This document shows positions 13,633 to 14,504 of a DNA stretch of 14,504 bases, one piece after another. The stretch spans positions 1-14,504 of the forward strand of contig CAZRBA010000033.1 in the NCBI GenBank assembly GCA_964598255.1. The letters are read 5' to 3'. The position numbers and the translations under genes were made by a program. Each line of letters starts with the position of its first letter. The stretch's first letter is position 1. This DNA is from Caldithrix sp964598255. Its GTDB lineage: Bacteria > Calditrichota > Calditrichia > Calditrichales > Calditrichaceae. The notes beneath the pieces are model-generated. The model made no database searches. It was not told the origin of the DNA and saw only the letters and a list, made by a program, of their open reading frames with translations.

Positions 13633-14163
13633 ATGGAAACATTACGAGCCATTTTAACCAGACGAAGCATACGTAATTTTTTGCCTGAAGGTATTGAAGA
13701 ACAAAAAGTCGAACTTCTTTTGCGGGCGGCCATGCAGGCTCCCTCGGCACATAATAAACAGCCCTGGCAATTTGTGGTAATTATGGAGCGAGAACTTTTA
13801 AATGCCATTGCCGATTTTCATCCTTATGCCAAGATGCTGCACCAAGCGCCACTGGCTCTTGCCGTGTGCGGTGATTTGCGTCGTGAAAAAGACGAACGGT
13901 ATCTTGCGCTTAATTGTGCTGCAGCTACGCAAAATATTTTGCTTGCCGCACACAATTTGGAATTGGGCGCGGTTTGGGTTGCCATTTACCCGCGTAAGGC
14001 ACGTATCGATAAGATAAAAGAATTGTTAGAATTGCCGCAGTTTGTTTTGCCGATTAGTTTGGTTGCCGTGGGGTACCCGAAACGAAGTGCGGAACCGGAA
14101 GAACGTTACGATGCAAAAAAAGTTCATTTCAATACCTGGCAGCGGGGATGGCCGGAATATTAA
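13633..14163 (+). CDS. Nitroreductase-family FMN oxidoreductase
   Basis: Start ATG 13633 is chosen: AAGGA (13620-13624) is 8 bases upstream and METLRAILTRRSIRNF is the usual family N-terminus. ATG 13627 and TTG 13597 are less well placed. The product has 176 aa, a normal size. The FMN-phosphate contacts are suggested by RRSIR (10-14), followed by APSAHNKQPWQFVVI (36-50). NCAAATQNILLAAHNLELGAVWV (94-116) is the conserved helix-strand unit of the dimer interface and flavin site. Members reduce nitro-, quinone- or other electron-poor substrates with NAD(P)H. The true substrate cannot be told from sequence. It appears to be monocistronic: pruA follows after about 270 bases with its own leader. 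Confidence 0.88.
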   Translation: METLRAILTRRSIRNFLPEGIEEQKVELLLRAAMQAPSAHNKQPWQFVVIMERELLNAIADFHPYAKMLHQAPLALAVCGDLRREKDERYLALNCAAATQNILLAAHNLELGAVWVAIYPRKARIDKIKELLELPQFVLPISLVAVGYPKRSAEPEERYDAKKVHFNTWQRGWPEY

Positions 14164-14349
14164 AAAATGCCTGCCAACAACACCGTGCCCGATATGATTT
14201 TTACCGGCGTTTTTTTGGGTCCCGCTTTTTACATATCCGCCTTTTGCCCGGGCTGTTAATATTTATTGAAGAAAGTGAATATTTAAAATAAGGCTCGTAA
14301 TTTATTAAAAATCAATAAAATAATCGTAAGAAAAATACGCACTTTTCGG

Positions 14350-14379
14350 TTGCTTTTGGTTGCCATTCCTTATTATATT
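14350..14379 (+). promoter_or_regulatory. Weak candidate promoter of the downstream dehydrogenase gene
   Basis: TTGCTT (14350-14355) and TATATT (14374-14379) are 18 bases apart, with a start expected about 45 bases before the ATG. The bases between the nitroreductase stop and this site show AT-rich sequence but no clear gene or terminator. Confidence 0.25.
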
Positions 14380-14433
14380 GGGCACGAACAAACGCAGAAA
14401 ATGCAAACACCCTCTAACCATAGGAGGACGATT

Positions 14434-14504
14434 ATGTCGAACGCATATTTTAAAGTACCGGAACCGCTTAACGAACCCATTTACGATTACGCGCCGGGTA
14501 CGCC
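14434..14504 (+). CDS. pruA: L-glutamate gamma-semialdehyde (1-pyrroline-5-carboxylate) dehydrogenase, N-terminus only
   Basis: ATG 14434 follows a textbook AGGAGG at 14422-14427. Only 23 full codons lie in the window. The translation begins MSNAYFKVPEPLNEPIYDY and continues with APGT. It resembles the N-terminus of proline-catabolic P5C dehydrogenases, where a VPxPxNEP...YAPGSP start precedes the aldehyde dehydrogenase domain. The enzyme would oxidise glutamate semialdehyde to glutamate with NAD. No catalytic residue is visible here, so the call rests on the N-terminal motif alone. The gene is cut by the window edge, not truncated biologically. Confidence 0.65.
   Translation, partial: MSNAYFKVPEPLNEPIYDYAPGT

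Noticed and set aside
14164..14349. Possible terminator or small RNA after the nitroreductase gene
   Set aside because: Several T-runs and short GC pairs (GGCG/CGCC, GCCCGGGC) occur, but no stem is directly followed by a T-tract.

Overview
The window most likely comes from a bacterium of the FCB group (Fibrobacterota-Chlorobiota-Bacteroidota), with Calditrichota or Ignavibacteriota as plausible placements. The evidence is a secreted protein with the C-terminal sorting signature LPNYPNPFNPSTTIRY, a Bacteroides-like short SerA, an LptF/LptG pair (a diderm envelope), and promoter-like sites that fit the Bacteroidota -33/-7 pattern (TTTG-N20-TAnnTTTG). The genus cannot be fixed from the sequence alone. 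Most of the window is chromosomal housekeeping. The accessory-looking part is the first 600 bases.

Bases 1-601 hold one intact minus-strand tRNA-Leu(CAA) inside an array of four damaged copies of the same tRNA. In every damaged copy the anticodon arm has been replaced, at the same position, by an unrelated short hairpin. One copy also carries a second hairpin of the same family in its T arm. Two copies lie in a perfectly phased pair of 111-bp tandem repeats. This is the most unusual structure in the window.

Bases 678-5529 (plus strand) hold a secreted thioredoxin-like/amidotransferase-like protein with a type IX secretion sorting domain, then lptF and lptG, the permease pair that drives lipopolysaccharide export. 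Bases 5578-9860 (minus strand) hold a small two-CBS-domain protein, then an eno - ftsB-like - outer-membrane-protein series read from right to left. The last gene of that series has a clear signal peptide but no ATG/GTG/TTG start; it appears to begin at ATC in a TAATC junction. An intrinsic terminator sits directly before the ftsB-like start.

Bases 10034-12844 (minus strand) hold serA, a stand-alone NFACT-R RNA-binding-domain protein, and an exported cysteine Ntn-hydrolase whose stop overlaps the NFACT-R start by 4 nt (GTGA). Bases 13037-14504 (plus strand) hold an RRM-type RNA-binding protein with a strong terminator, a nitroreductase-family protein, and the first 23 codons of what looks like L-glutamate gamma-semialdehyde dehydrogenase, cut by the window edge.

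No CRISPR array, transposase, integrase or recognised defence genes were seen.
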